A stretch of 64,000 nt of DNA from Streptomyces dangxiongensis (GCF_003675325.1 NZ_CP033073.1:6882001-6946000), one strand, 5' to 3'. Positions 17,189 through 28,150 are shown, counted from the first letter of the stretch. Numbers and translations are program-made. Notes: a model not told the origin generated them from the letters alone.

Positions 17189-18712
17189 CTAGAAGAACCC
17201 AAGCTTCTTGGGTGAGTAACTGACCAGCAGGTTCTTGGTCTGCTGGTAGTGCTCCAACATCATCTTGTGTGTCTCGCGGCCGATCCCGGACTGCTTGTAG
17301 CCGCCGAAGGCCGCGTGCGCGGGGTAGGCGTGGTAGCAGTTGGTCCACACCCGGCCCGCCTGGATCGCGCGGCCCGCGCGGTAGGCGGTGTTGAGGTCCC
17401 TGGTCCACACGCCGGCCCCCAGGCCGTACAACGTGTCGTTGGCAATCTTGATCGCGTCGTCGAAGTCGTCGAACGAGGCCACCGACACGACCGGGCCGAA
17501 GATCTCCTCCTGGAAGATCCGCATCCGGTTGTCGCCCTCGAAGATGGTCGGCTGGACGTAGTATCCGCCCGCCAACTCGCCGTCGTACCGCACCCGCTCG
17601 CCGCCCGTCAGGACTTTCGCGCCCTCCTGCCGGCCGATGTCCAGATAGGAGAGGATCTTCTCCAGTTGGTCGTTGGACGCCTGGGCGCCGATCATCGTCT
17701 CGGTGTCGAGCGGGTGCCCGGGTGTGATCCGCCCGGTGCGCTCGACCGCCGCCTCCAGGAACTCCGCGTAGTGGCCGCGCTGGACCAGGGCCCTGGACGG
17801 GCAGGTGCAGACCTCGCCCTGGTTCAGGGCGAACATGGTGAAGCCTTCGAGTGCCTTGTCCCTGAAGTCGTCGTCGTGCGCCCACACGTCGTCGAAGAAG
17901 ATGTTCGGCGACTTCCCGCCGAGTTCGAGGGTGACCGGCCTGATGTTCTCGGAGGCGTACTGCATGATCAGCCGCCCGGTCGTGGTCTCCCCGGTGAACG
18001 CGATCTTCGCCACCCGCGGGCTCGAGGCCAGCGGCTTGCCCGCCTCCACACCGAAGCCGTTGACGATGTTCAGTACGCCCGGTGGCAACAGGTCCGCGAC
18101 CAGGCTCAGCCAGTAGTGGATGGAGGCCGGGGTCTGCTCGGCCGGCTTGAGGACGACCGCGTTCCCCGCCGCCAGTGCCGGCGCGAGTTTCCACGTCGCC
18201 ATCAGGATGGGGAAGTTCCACGGGATGATCTGCGCGACGACCCCGAGCGGCTCGTGGAAGTGGTACGCCACCGTGTCGTCGTCGATCTCGCCCAACGACC
18301 CCTCCTGCGCCCGGATCGCCCCGGCGAAGTAGCGGAAGTGGTCGATCGCGAGCGGGATGTCCGCGGCCAGCGTCTCCCGCACCGGCTTGCCGTTCTCCCA
18401 GCTCTCGGCCACCGCCAACGGCTCCAGGTACGCCTCCATCCGGTCGGCGATCTTCAACAGGATGTCGGAACGCTCCGCCACCGGCGTACGGCCCCACCCG
18501 GGTGCCGCCGCGTGCGCCGCGTCCAGAGCCCGCTCGACGTCCTCCGCGGTACCACGCGCGATCTCGGTGAAGGGCTGCCCGTTGACCGGCGACGGATTCT
18601 CGAAGTACCGCCCATGCGACGGCGGCACATAGGCACCGCCGATGAAGTGGTCGTACCGTGCCTGGAAAGAGACGATCGCACCCTCGGTGCCAGGCGCCGC
18701 GTATCGAGTCAT
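17189..18712 (-). CDS. Aldehyde dehydrogenase, ExaC/AldA type
   Basis: The 507-residue protein is an NAD-dependent aldehyde dehydrogenase; its length and motifs fit the ExaC/AcoD acetaldehyde dehydrogenase group. Visible marks are PWNFP, the KPAEQTP stretch, the Rossmann region [11 protein letters not shown], the glutamate motif LELGGKSPN and the catalytic cysteine in [11 protein letters not shown]. The C-terminal [13 protein letters not shown] segment is also present. The start at 18712 was chosen for length and for an AGGGA just upstream; the frame extends further but without family residues. A GAF-domain regulator lies immediately upstream in the same direction. The pair probably serves alcohol or acetaldehyde oxidation. 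A strong hairpin ends the transcript. Confidence 0.94.
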   Translation of the reverse strand: MTRYAAPGTEGAIVSFQARYDHFIGGAYVPPSHGRYFENPSPVNGQPFTEIARGTAEDVERALDAAHAAAPGWGRTPVAERSDILLKIADRMEAYLEPLAVAESWENGKPVRETLAADIPLAIDHFRYFAGAIRAQEGSLGEIDDDTVAYHFHEPLGVVAQIIPWNFPILMATWKLAPALAAGNAVVLKPAEQTPASIHYWLSLVADLLPPGVLNIVNGFGVEAGKPLASSPRVAKIAFTGETTTGRLIMQYASENIRPVTLELGGKSPNIFFDDVWAHDDDFRDKALEGFTMFALNQGEVCTCPSRALVQRGHYAEFLEAAVERTGRITPGHPLDTETMIGAQASNDQLEKILSYLDIGRQEGAKVLTGGERVRYDGELAGGYYVQPTIFEGDNRMRIFQEEIFGPVVSVASFDDFDDAIKIANDTLYGLGAGVWTRDLNTAYRAGRAIQAGRVWTNCYHAYPAHAAFGGYKQSGIGRETHKMMLEHYQQTKNLLVSYSPKKLGFF

Positions 18713-18765
18713 CTGGTCCCTGCTTCCCGCCGCGCTGCCCGCCGTCGGACAGCTCCGGCGCGAGG

Positions 18766-20070
18766 CTAGGCAGGGGGACGTTGCAAGTACGTTGCGCCGC
18801 GGGTCCGCCCCGATGCCCGGACGACCGGTGCCGTCAGCTCGGTCTCCAACGCCGCGAGCCGGGCACGCACCGGGGCCGTGGGGCGCACCGCGGCGAGAGC
18901 CCGCCATACCTCTACGTCGTCCTCACCCCACGGCGCGTGCGCCCACCGCGCCAGCAGGTCCGGGTCGCGGTGCGCGATCAGCGCCGCACGCAGCGCGCCG
19001 GCGAACCGCTCCCGCAGCCGGACGATCGCCGGGGCCTGCGAGCCGGGCAGCAAGGGGCCGGTATACGCCTCCGCCGCCGCGGTGAGCGCACCCGCCTCCA
19101 GCCGCCGCTCGACCACGGTGACGTCCGACTCGACCGCTGCCGTCAGCCGGTACGGCCGCGAGGCGAGTATCTGTAGGCCCAACAGCCGCCGCAGCCGCGC
19201 CAGTTCGGCGCGCAGGGTCACCGGCGTCACCGACTCGTCCGCGTACAGCGCGCACAGCAGCTCGTCACCGCTCAGCCCTGCCGGATACCGGGAGAGCAGC
19301 ACGAGTATCTCGCTGTGCCGGCGGCTGAGCCTGATCCGCCGGCCGTCCAGGACGAGTCCGGCCTCGTCCCGCCCCAGGGCGGTCAGCAGCGCTGTCTCCC
19401 CGGGACATGCCGGGGTGAGCAGCGTGAGCTGTGCCTCGGCGGCCCGCGCCACCGCCTGCACGAAACCGAGACTGTGGGGATGGGCGAGCCCGTCCCCGCC
19501 GGTGATGTCCACCGCGCCCAGAACCCGTCCGGTGCGCGGATCGTGCACCGGAGCGGCCGCGCACGTCCACGGCTGCACCCGCCGGATGAAGTGCTCCGCC
19601 GCGAAGACCTGCACCGGCCGGTCGACGGCCACCGCGGTGCCCGGCGCGTTGGTGCCGACCGCGCTCTCCGACCACCGCGCCCCCGGCACGAAGTTCATCG
19701 CGTCCGCCCGGCGCCGGGTCGCCGGATGCCCCTCCACCCACAGCAGTCGGCCGTGCGCGTCGCACACCGCCAGCAGATGCTCTCCGTCGGCCGCGAACGT
19801 GCCCATCAGCTCCCGGAACAGGGGCATCACCCGGGCCAGGGGATGCTCCGCGCGGTACGCGCCGAGGTCGCCGCCGGTCAGCTCCACACCGGCGGTGCCG
19901 TCCGGCCCGACGCCGGCCCGTGCGCTGCGCCGCCACGACTCCGCCACCACCGGCCGCACCGGACGCGGCACCGTGCCCACCGAGGTGAACGTCTCGTGCG
20001 CCCGGCGCAGCGCCCGGACGCGCTCGGCGGGATCGGCCCCCGGTTCCAGGGCCACCCACGGATCGGTCAC
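18766..20070 (-). CDS. GAF-domain regulator of AcoR type, lacking the AAA+ domain
   Basis: The 434-residue protein starts with the region seen in acetoin/alcohol regulators ([14 protein letters not shown]), followed by a GAF sensor domain at about 80-220 ([33 protein letters not shown]). The sigma-54-interacting AAA+ domain of true AcoR proteins is absent. Instead the C-terminal half has a winged-helix-like region ([25 protein letters not shown] split by one turn, then [14 protein letters not shown]). The start GTG 20070 follows GGGGAGG. Its stop lies 53 bases before the aldehyde dehydrogenase start. It very likely controls that gene. This form, with a GAF domain and wHTH, is typical of actinobacteria. 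Confidence 0.85.
   Translation of the reverse strand: MTDPWVALEPGADPAERVRALRRAHETFTSVGTVPRPVRPVVAESWRRSARAGVGPDGTAGVELTGGDLGAYRAEHPLARVMPLFRELMGTFAADGEHLLAVCDAHGRLLWVEGHPATRRRADAMNFVPGARWSESAVGTNAPGTAVAVDRPVQVFAAEHFIRRVQPWTCAAAPVHDPRTGRVLGAVDITGGDGLAHPHSLGFVQAVARAAEAQLTLLTPACPGETALLTALGRDEAGLVLDGRRIRLSRRHSEILVLLSRYPAGLSGDELLCALYADESVTPVTLRAELARLRRLLGLQILASRPYRLTAAVESDVTVVERRLEAGALTAAAEAYTGPLLPGSQAPAIVRLRERFAGALRAALIAHRDPDLLARWAHAPWGEDDVEVWRALAAVRPTAPVRARLAALETELTAPVVRASGRTRGATYLQRPPA
18778..18795. promoter_or_regulatory. Direct repeat ACGTTGC x2 upstream of aldehyde dehydrogenase
   Basis: ACGTTGC occurs at 18778-18784 and 18789-18795, one helical turn apart. It overlaps the last codons of the GAF regulator and lies about 70 bases upstream of the dehydrogenase start. 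It is a candidate activator site; the coincidence with coding sequence makes this uncertain. Confidence 0.3.
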
Positions 20071-20151
20071 TCGGCCTCCCCGGTCGGTGAACGGTGAATC
20101 GGCGATGATGCGGCGTACGCAGACCACTGTGCGACGGCCGCCGGGTGTCGG

Positions 20152-20757
20152 CTAGGCGAAATTGACCATTCTGATGTAGCGCACCCAGTCCCAGTTCGGC
20201 CCCGGGTCGGTGTGGTCGGTGCCGGGCACCTGGTAGTGGCCGATGATGTGCTGCCTGTCCCGGGGGATGCCGTACTTCGCGCAGATCGCCGCCGTGAGCT
20301 TCGCCGATTCCGCGTAGAGCGCGTTGGTGAAGTACCCGGGCTGGTCCACCCAGCCCTCGTGCTCGATGCCGATGCTGCGTGTGTTGTAGGTCCAGTTGCC
20401 CGCGTGCCAGGCGACATCGGCCTCGCGCACACACTGGGCGACGTGCCCGTCCACCGAGCGCACCAGGTAGTGCGCGGAGACCTGCTTCTGCGGATCATTG
20501 AAGATCGCCAGCGTGTCGTTGTACGTCTCCTGGGTGACGTGGATGATCACACGGTCGATGGCGTAACTGGCGGGGCGGCCGGACAGTGTGTAGTTCGAAG
20601 TGGTGGCCGGCTGCCATTCTGCGGGCGGGTAGTCGACCGCCGCGGTCTGCGCACCCGCGAGCGGGTCGGGAAGCAGCGCGTAGGGGACGGCGGCGAGTGC
20701 CGCGCCCTTCAGCAGCCGGCGCCGGCTGAGCCGGGGTCTGACTCGGTCCATGTCCAT
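20152..20757 (-). CDS. Tat-exported N-acetylmuramoyl-L-alanine amidase (Amidase_2)
   Basis: The 201-residue protein starts with a twin-arginine signal (SRRRLLKGAALAAVPYALL, about residues 10-28). A zinc-dependent amidase_2 (PGRP-like) domain follows. Candidate zinc ligands and core motifs are VIIHVTQ, WHAGNWTYNTRSIGIEHEG and HIIGHYQVPGTDHTDPGP. It would cleave the bond between muramic acid and L-Ala in the cell wall. The start at 20757 (a second Met follows two codons later) places the RR motif correctly. It follows the broken acetamidase gene by 41 bases. It is about one third the length of the other amidase in this window (45471-47480), with which it shares these motifs. Confidence 0.9.
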   Translation of the reverse strand: MDMDRVRPRLSRRRLLKGAALAAVPYALLPDPLAGAQTAAVDYPPAEWQPATTSNYTLSGRPASYAIDRVIIHVTQETYNDTLAIFNDPQKQVSAHYLVRSVDGHVAQCVREADVAWHAGNWTYNTRSIGIEHEGWVDQPGYFTNALYAESAKLTAAICAKYGIPRDRQHIIGHYQVPGTDHTDPGPNWDWVRYIRMVNFA

Positions 20758-20798
20758 CGCGGAAAGCCTTTCGGAGGTCCGGGGGTACGACGGAGACG

Positions 20799-21781
20799 TC
20801 AGAGGTGCAGGGCCCGCGCGGTGTCCCGCAGCCGTGCGTGCACGCCGCGGTACGTCGTGCGCGCGGGCAGCCACTCCTTGCGCAGCTTGGCCACACACGT
20901 GTAGTTCGTGTCGCACACGTTGGCCGACGGTGACTCGACCGTCTGTGTGGCGAATCGGTACGCGTCCAGCTCACTGAACCCGTAGTCGCGCATGAGCCAC
21001 TGCACCAGGTCGAGCTGCGATATCCGGAACGCGTCCTCCGACGGGCGGGCGGATCCGGTCGAGATGATGTGCGTGTCGGACTCCAGCCGGGGCCACGGTG
21101 TGGCGACGTCCTTGAGGAGGTCCACGACCACCACCGTGTTCATCGCGCACTCCACGGCGACGCCGCAGGTTTCGCCCTGGCCCTGCCGGGCGCGCCCGTC
21201 GCCCAGACTGAGCAGGGCCCCTTCGACATTGACCCCCAGGTAACAGGTGACGCCGGCCCGCATCTCGGGCGTGTCCATGTTCCCGCCGTGGGCGTCCGGA
21301 CCAGGGCCGGGCGCACCTCCAGGTTGGCGGGGGCCACACCCGCCGTGCCGTGCACGGGGTCCAGGGGCAGCTCCGGGCGGATGTCGCTGTCCTGGGCCTG
21401 GAACAGGGCGGTGCGCTTGTCCCGGAGCGGAGGCTGGAGTGTGGCTGTGGCGTGCGTGGAGGTGAGCGCGCCGAAGAGAAGTACGGTCGTCGCCGCCGCC
21501 CAGTCGCGGGCCGGTTCGGTCGACATGAAGTGCACGGCCACGGTGTCGCCGGGCTCGGCGCCCTCGATATGGAAGGGACCCGTCTGCGGTTTGAGGTAGG
21601 GGAACTCGCACGCCTTCGTCACGAGGTCCTTCTCGGAGCGGACGCGGCCGGCGAAGCAGTCCTCCGTGTACAGGTCGAGAACCGTGCCGGGGGCGATCCG
21701 CGCCACGGGCGCAGCTCCACCGAAGTTCCAGGCGCATTGGTCCGGTTCCGGGCGCACGGTCAGGATCCGGGGGTCGGTCAT
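20799..21781 (-). pseudogene. fmdA: Acetamidase/formamidase, frameshifted
   Basis: The first part (from ATG 21781, behind AAGGGAG) reads FGGAAPVARIAPGTVLDLYT and continues to VAPANLEVRPAL, the N-terminal half of the FmdA/AmdA family. The frame then breaks near 21300. A one-base shift restores PDAHGGNMDTPEMRAGVTCY, NVEGALLSLGDGRARQGQGE and a normal C-terminus to the stop at 20799. Both halves keep family residues, so a single deleted base explains the break. An intact enzyme would hydrolyse formamide or acetamide to the acid and ammonia. The collapsed permease gene upstream supports a decayed uptake-and-hydrolysis operon. A sequencing error cannot be excluded. Confidence 0.85.
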
Positions 21782-21911
21782 CGTGGCTTGGCTCCCTTCT
21801 CGAGGGTGGTCGTCAGGCTCGGGGCCGGGTGGCCGCAGCCGCGATGCTTCGGCCCGCTGGAGGGGCGGAATCGTCACGGCCGGGTGCCGCCGTCCCTGGC
21901 GTGACGGGACG

Positions 21912-22382
21912 TCAGCGGGGCACGGTGCCGACCTGCCGGTGGGCGATCGGGTCGTACTCGTCGAGATGCACCCGCGCGGTCTCGGCTATCCGCTCGGGGT
22001 GGCGCCGTACCAGGATGAGCAGCACCAGCACACCCACTGCCATCCACACGCCGACGACCGGACCGGCGTAGGACACCGGGGCCGTCAGTTGGGTCACGAC
22101 GAGGAAGCCGACGGCTGGACGCAGACCGCGCGCCGCGTAGGTCGCCACCGAGCGGGCCGCGGGCAGTTCCCGAGCCAGCTCCGCCACGCACGACGCGGTG
22201 AACAGACAGGCGACCAAGGAGACCAGCACCGCCAGCGGCAGGCTTCCGCCCGCGAAGGCGGCGCCGGACGGGATCGACGCGGCCACCGCGGCGGCCGGCG
22301 CCATCGCCGTGACGCTCTGGAACAGGACCTCGCGCAGGCCGACGGCGTCGCGCCGCGGCGTCCCGGTCGTCTCCCCGTGCAT
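21912..22382 (-). pseudogene. APC-family amino acid permease with a large internal deletion
   Basis: The 156-residue frame begins like an amino acid permease (GLREVLFQSVTAMAPAAAVA, the glycine-containing first membrane segment; then VAELARELPAARSVATYAAR). It then passes straight to a C-terminal tail typical of the family (LVRRHPERIAETARVHLDE). Full-length relatives have about 450-500 residues and 12 membrane segments, so roughly 300 residues are missing in frame. It cannot form the usual transporter. It lies upstream of the broken acetamidase in the same direction. Confidence 0.75.
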
Positions 22383-22529
22383 GTGTCCCCCGATACGTGT
22401 CGGTCCGCTGCCACCTGCTGCCCGCGTGTTCTTCTCGTCGCCCATGCGCCCGACGGGACGTGACGGTCCGTCGGCTGCGCCTCGCGTGAATTCACGGTAC
22501 GGCGCGGGTCGGTCCCGCAGAAGGGTCCG

Positions 22530-22543
22530 CCACGGTTCCGTGG
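22530..22543. promoter_or_regulatory. Palindrome CCACGGTTCCGTGG
   Basis: A perfect 6-base dyad with a two-base centre lies about 150 bases upstream of the permease remnant start. The centre is too short for a terminator loop. It could be an operator of the decayed operon; no linked regulator is evident. Confidence 0.35.
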
Positions 22544-22761
22544 ACAACCCGTGGCATGTGGAAAACTCAAGCACTCGATCGGGTGATGACGGGGCGTCCG
22601 AGGGGCGCGGCGCTGTTGGTCCCAGCCGTACGTCAGGGTGGCCCCGGGCCGTACCGTGGCAGCGGAACGCACTCCCGCCGTGCAGCATCGGCACGCATCA
22701 GGCAGGTAGCGTCGGTGCCTGCGGCCTGACCTGTTCCTCGCGCAGCACCCAGTCCGTCATC

Positions 22762-22866
22762 GGTCCGTCGTCCGGCCTGCGCGGTAACTGGTCCCTCGTC
22801 CGGCCTGCGCGGCGCCCGGTCCCTCGTCCGGCCCCTGCGGCACCCCGGGTCTGTAGTCCGGCCTCC
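22762..22866. repeat. 28-bp imperfect tandem repeats, about 3.7 copies
   Basis: Copies start at 22762, 22790 and 22818, each exactly 28 bases apart, with a degenerate fourth from about 22847. The shared core is TCGTCCGGCCTGCGCGG. Copies two and three begin GGTCCCTCGTCCGGCC. They lie just beyond the 3' end of the ROK regulator gene and are not separated by spacers. Confidence 0.85.
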
Positions 22867-22889
22867 CGGAGTCGCCGTTCCGAGCAGCG

Positions 22890-24098
22890 TCAGGCTCGCT
22901 GCGCCACCACCGCCGGATCGTCCAGCACCGCCCGCACGACCGAGTGCGCGGCACCCAGCAGCGGACCCTGCGGGCCGAGCCGGGAAACCTTCACCGGGCA
23001 GGCCGGCCCCGCCGTCCGGCCCGACAGCTCCGTCTCCAGTGACGGCAGCAGCCAGGGCGACAGTCCGGCCAGGGCGCCGCCCATGACCACGGTCTCGGGG
23101 TCGAGCAGGTTGACCGCCCCCGTCAGGGCGATCCCGAGGGCCGTACCCGCCTCCCGCAGTGCGGCCCGTACCCCTTCGTCGCCCTCCTCGGCGCGCTCCG
23201 CGAGCAGCCCCACCAGATCCTCGCGGGGCTCCAGCCCGGCCGCGCGCCGTACCGCCTCCTCGCCCGCGTACTGCTCCAGGCAGCCCCGGCCACCACACGG
23301 ACAGGGGGGACCGTCCGGCCGGACGGGCATGTGGCCCAGTTCGCCCGCGAATCCCCGGGTTCCGCGCAGCAGCCGGCCGTCCACGACGACCGCGGCACCG
23401 ATGCCGATCTCCGCCGACACGTGGAGGAAGTCCCCGGGTGTGCCGGCTCCGAGCCACAGTTCGGCCAGGGCGCCGAAGTTGGCCTCGTTGTCCACGGTCA
23501 GCGGCCATCTGCCCGGCATCAGCGGGCCGAGGTCGGTGTCGTGCCAGTCGAGGTTGGGGGCTCGTACGACGGTGTGTCCGTCCCTCGCCACCAGTCCTGG
23601 AACGGCGACCGCGAGACCGGCGGGCCAGAGCCCCGCCCGTTCGGCCTCCGCGACGACCTGGCGGATCAGCGCCGTCAGCTCCTGGGTCACCGGTTCGGGC
23701 GCCCGGCCCCGGTTGGTGCCGCGCCGGACCGCCCGCGCGCGGACCTCGCCGCGCAGGTCGACCGCGCACACCGCGAGATGGTCGACGCCGATCTCGGCAC
23801 CTATGCCGGCCGGGCCCCGGGCGCTCACCGCGAGCGCCGACCCGGGCCGGCCCACCCGGCCCGGCCGCTCCGGGCCCAGTTCCTCCAGCAGCCCCCAGCG
23901 GATCAGATCGTCTACCAGGGTCGACACCGCCGCCCGCGTCAGACCGATCCGCGAGGCGACCGCCGCCCGGGACAGCGAACCCGCCGCGCTGACGGCGTGC
24001 ATCACCCGGGCGAGATTGCGCCGGCGCATGCCCTGCTGGGTGTCCGGCAGGGTGCGACCGGCGCCCGGGGGGCGCGCCTCGTGCAGCGGTTCGGTCAT
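22890..24098 (-). CDS. xylR: ROK-family repressor, XylR-like
   Basis: The 402-residue protein has an N-terminal winged HTH (about residues 25-85, with RAAVASRIGLTRAAVSTLVD) and a ROK sugar-kinase-like domain. The ROK zinc motif CPCGGRGCLEQY is intact, as are the nucleotide-fold segments AEIGVDHLAVCAVDLRG and MGGALAG. ROK regulators of this form repress xylose operons and are relieved by xylose. It sits directly downstream of the xylulokinase gene (51-base gap) and near the divergent xylose isomerase, which makes XylR the best name. Confidence 0.88.
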   Translation of the reverse strand: MTEPLHEARPPGAGRTLPDTQQGMRRRNLARVMHAVSAAGSLSRAAVASRIGLTRAAVSTLVDDLIRWGLLEELGPERPGRVGRPGSALAVSARGPAGIGAEIGVDHLAVCAVDLRGEVRARAVRRGTNRGRAPEPVTQELTALIRQVVAEAERAGLWPAGLAVAVPGLVARDGHTVVRAPNLDWHDTDLGPLMPGRWPLTVDNEANFGALAELWLGAGTPGDFLHVSAEIGIGAAVVVDGRLLRGTRGFAGELGHMPVRPDGPPCPCGGRGCLEQYAGEEAVRRAAGLEPREDLVGLLAERAEEGDEGVRAALREAGTALGIALTGAVNLLDPETVVMGGALAGLSPWLLPSLETELSGRTAGPACPVKVSRLGPQGPLLGAAHSVVRAVLDDPAVVAQRA

Positions 24099-24149
24099 GC
24101 CTCCGTCAATCCTCGGTGTCCGCGGCCCGGCTCCGCGCGGGCGGCCGGG

Positions 24150-25595
24150 TCACTGGGTCTGGGTTCCCCGCTCCAGCAGCGGGGCCGCGTCGGAGAGTAC
24201 CCCGGTGATCCGGTCCAGCGTCGTCCGGTCCTGCTCCACGGCGTCCAGGACCGGACCCGCCGCGGTGTTCCAGCGGCGGGCCACCGCCGCGGGATCCTCC
24301 CCGGTCAGCAGTCCGGCCGCCTGCGCCGCCGCACCCAGGGCGACCAGTTCCCTGGCCTCCGGCACCTGCACGGGCCGCCCCGACAGCCGGCGCACGGTCT
24401 GCTGCCAGGCCGTTCCCCGGGCTCCGCCGCCGATCAACAGCAACGGAACGCCGCGGTCCGCGTCCGCGTCGAGGACCAGGTCGAGAGCTTCCAGCAGCGC
24501 GTGCACGGCGCCGTCGTAGGCGGCCTGGAGTAGCTGGCCCGCGGTCGTGTCGTGCCGCAGTCCGTGCAGCAGACCGGACGCGTGCGGCAGGTCCGGGGTG
24601 CGCTCGCCGTCCAGGTAGGGCAGCAGCGTCACCGAGCCGCCGGGCTCCACGGCCTCCCGGTCCCGGCCCAGCAGGGCCGCGACGCGGTCCACGGCGAGCG
24701 TGCAGTTCAGGGTGCAGGCCAGGGGCAGCCAGTCCCCGCGGGCGTCGGCGAAGCCCGCCACCGTGCCGGTCGGATCGGCCGGGCGGTGCCGGGAGACGGC
24801 GTACACCGTGCCGGACGTGCCGAGGCTCAGCACCGGAGTGCCGGGACGCAGGCCGAGGCCCAGCGCGGCGGCAGCGTTGTCACCGGTGCCCGGGGCCACC
24901 AGAGTGCCCTTGGAGAACGGCAGGTCGTGGCCGTGGCGCACGGTGCCGGCCACCTCGCCGGGCCGCACCACCCGGGGCAGCAGCGCCGGGTCGAGGCCGA
25001 CATGCGCGAGGGTGTCCTCGTCGTACGCCTCCGTCCCGGACGCCCACCAGCCGGTGCCCGAGACGTCGCCGCGGTCGGTCGTGCCCTGCCCGGTCAGGCG
25101 CTCGGTCAGGTAGTCGTGGGGGAGTCGTACCGCTTTGGTCGCGCGGACCGCCTCGGGCTCGTGCTCGGCGAGCCACGCCCACTTGGTGATCGTGAAGGAC
25201 ACCCCGGGCACGCTGCCGGTGCGCTCCGCCCACGCCTTCGGCCCGCCCAGCTCCGCCACCAGACGGCGGGCCTGCGGCGCCGAGCGGACGTCGTTCCACA
25301 GCAGCGCCGGCCGCACCGGTTCACCGTGCCCGTCCAGCGTGACCAGACCGTGCTGCTGGCCCCCGATCGACACCGCCGCCGCCTCGTGCGCCGCGTCGCC
25401 GCACTGGCGCAACGCCACGCACAGCGCGTCCCACCACTGGCGCGGATCGCTCTCCCGGCCCGCCCCGGCGGTCACGGTGTGCGGTGCCTGACCGCTCGCC
25501 ACGACCTGGCCGGTGGCCGCGTCGACGACCAGCGCCTTCGTGGACTGGGTGGACGTGTCCACGCCGACGACGAGCGGACCCTCGGCTGCTGACAT
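24150..25595 (-). CDS. xylB: Xylulokinase
   Basis: The 481-residue protein belongs to the FGGY carbohydrate kinases and phosphorylates D-xylulose to xylulose 5-phosphate. Visible are the N-terminal GVDTSTQSTKALVVD phosphate-binding loop, GGQQHGLVTLD, the substrate region LLWNDVRSAPQA, the mid-domain TGDNAAAALGLG and the C-terminal GGGARGTAWQQ. The start at 25595 follows GAGGGAG and gives the usual family length. It faces xylA across a 154-base shared promoter region and is followed by the ROK regulator. Confidence 0.95.
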   Translation of the reverse strand: MSAAEGPLVVGVDTSTQSTKALVVDAATGQVVASGQAPHTVTAGAGRESDPRQWWDALCVALRQCGDAAHEAAAVSIGGQQHGLVTLDGHGEPVRPALLWNDVRSAPQARRLVAELGGPKAWAERTGSVPGVSFTITKWAWLAEHEPEAVRATKAVRLPHDYLTERLTGQGTTDRGDVSGTGWWASGTEAYDEDTLAHVGLDPALLPRVVRPGEVAGTVRHGHDLPFSKGTLVAPGTGDNAAAALGLGLRPGTPVLSLGTSGTVYAVSRHRPADPTGTVAGFADARGDWLPLACTLNCTLAVDRVAALLGRDREAVEPGGSVTLLPYLDGERTPDLPHASGLLHGLRHDTTAGQLLQAAYDGAVHALLEALDLVLDADADRGVPLLLIGGGARGTAWQQTVRRLSGRPVQVPEARELVALGAAAQAAGLLTGEDPAAVARRWNTAAGPVLDAVEQDRTTLDRITGVLSDAAPLLERGTQTQ

Positions 25596-26916
<1,321 letters not shown>

Positions 26917-26921
26917 AACGG

Positions 26922-26961
26922 GGGCGGGCCGGTACGAGCAGCAGCTCGCCCCGGCCCGCCC
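26922..26961 (+). terminator. Long hairpin terminator after xylA
   Basis: GGGCGGGCCGG (26922-26932) pairs with CCGGCCCGCCC (26951-26961). After a two-base bulge on each side, CGAGC (26935-26939) pairs with GCTCG (26944-26948) around AGCA. The stem starts 5 bases after the xylA stop. Confidence 0.9.
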
Positions 26962-26974
26962 GGTCCCGAGGCGG

Positions 26975-27800
26975 GTGTCAGTGCCCCGGGGCAGCCGAAC
27001 GTACGTCACGGTCGTCCTGATTCCGCTGTCGACCGGGCGGCCCTCGGCGTCGGAATGCACCCGGCCCGTCGGTCATCCCGAAGTCGTTGTCGTTGACGAG
27101 CGCGAGCGTGTCGTCGTCCACGCGCGCGATGTCCTCGATCTTCCCCGGCACCCCGTCGACCGCGCGTAGATCCACGACGAGCCGCTTGGACGGCACCGGC
27201 ACACCCGCGGTCGCAGGGTCGTCCAACTGCTCCAGCGACGGAGAGGTCCCGGCGTCCACGGGCCACCGAGAATGTCCGACGTGCGCCGCAGCCGGACGCG
27301 TTGCAGACGAGCCGCCCGGTCCGTGTGCTCCTCGACCAGCAGCCGGTCGCGACCCACCGCCACCACCGATGAGATCTTCAGCTCGGAGTGTCGTCCTGGC
27401 CCGGGTCGACCACGCCGACCGGGTCGGACCGGTAGGCGTACTCGGCGGTCACGGCCTTCTTGTGCGGCGAGCAACGCAACAGGCGGGTGGTGCGCGACGC
27501 GTCCCCGGCACGCGCGTCCGGGAGCGAGAGCGAGCTCTGCAGCGCCAGCACCAGGTCACCGTCGGCAAGCTGGGCCAGCCCCTCGAAGCCACCGTTGACC
27601 TTGCAGTAGTGCAGTAGGACCGACGGCAACGCCTCCACCACCGGATAGTCGGCACCGTCCAGACCGAGCCGTGGAGCCCGTTGCCACGTCGGGCGGGAAT
27701 TGCACCGTCCGCTCGCCAGAACGCGATCCGGCCCGCCCGCGCGGGATCGGACGGAAGAAGCAGGGCACAGCAGCGGGCCGGCGGAGGGATCGGACGCGGG
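26975..27800 (-). pseudogene. Phytase-like/esterase-like secreted protein, broken by several frameshifts
   Basis: Fragments in successive minus-strand frames match the phytase-like (esterase-like activity) domain in order. They are ALLLPSDPARAGRIAFWRAD near 27750; VNGGFEGLAQLADGDLVLAL and DASRTTRLLR in the next frame; ELKISSVVAVGRDRLLVEEH and RTSDILGG in another; and then SPSLEQLDD, KRLVVDLRAVDGVPGKIEDI and TLALVNDNDFGMTDGPGAF in a fourth. At least three frameshifts are needed, and the signal peptide region and C-terminus are missing. Intact relatives are secreted and calcium-dependent. It lies between the xylA terminator and a small membrane protein gene. Confidence 0.78.
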
Positions 27801-27967
27801 TGCCTAGGGGAGGGTCTCCGCGACTCTGCCCGCCTCCTCAAGCTTGACTACTCGACCCGGAGGGGGTGGGTCTCAGGGATGTCTCAGGGTTCGCGGCCGG
27901 AACCGGGGGGAGCGGGCAGCCGTTCTCAGAGCAGAGAGCGGCAGTGGCCGCGAAGGAGGCGACGTAC

Positions 27968-28150
27968 ATGTCCAAGAACGCGAAGATCGCCGCAGGGGGC
28001 GTGGCGGTCGGGCTGATCCTGCTGATGTGGCTGCCCTGGTGGGTGGCGTTCCTGATCGTGGTGGGCGTTCCGGTCGCCGCGTACCTGACGCTGGACCCGT
28101 CCCAGCGGCGCAGACTGCGCCGGGTCACCCGCAAGGAGATCGGCCGCTGA
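27968..28150 (+). CDS. Small membrane protein
   Basis: The 60-residue protein starts with MSKNAKIA and has two closely spaced hydrophobic segments (GVAVGLILLMWLPWW and VAFLIVVGVPVAAYLTL) and a basic tail (SQRRRLRRVTRKEIGR). AAGGAGG lies 8 bases upstream of the ATG, which decides this start over an upstream frame. The shape predicts an inner-membrane hairpin with a cytoplasmic basic tail. No function is known to me. Confidence 0.75.
   Translation: MSKNAKIAAGGVAVGLILLMWLPWWVAFLIVVGVPVAAYLTLDPSQRRRLRRVTRKEIGR

Larger units (their letters stand above)
22383..22889. other. Gene-free stretch with palindrome and tandem repeats
   Basis: This roughly 500-base gap lies between the permease remnant and the ROK regulator. 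It contains a CCACGG-TT-CCGTGG palindrome (22530-22543) and 28-base tandem repeats (22762 onward). Frames through it show no family resemblance. The left part should carry the old promoter of the permease/acetamidase operon. Confidence 0.6.

Noticed and set aside
22530..22543. Terminator
   Set aside because: The stem is perfect but the two-base centre cannot form a loop, so it was kept only as a possible operator.
22762..22866. CRISPR array
   Set aside because: The 28-base units abut each other without spacers and no cas gene is present, so this is a plain tandem repeat.
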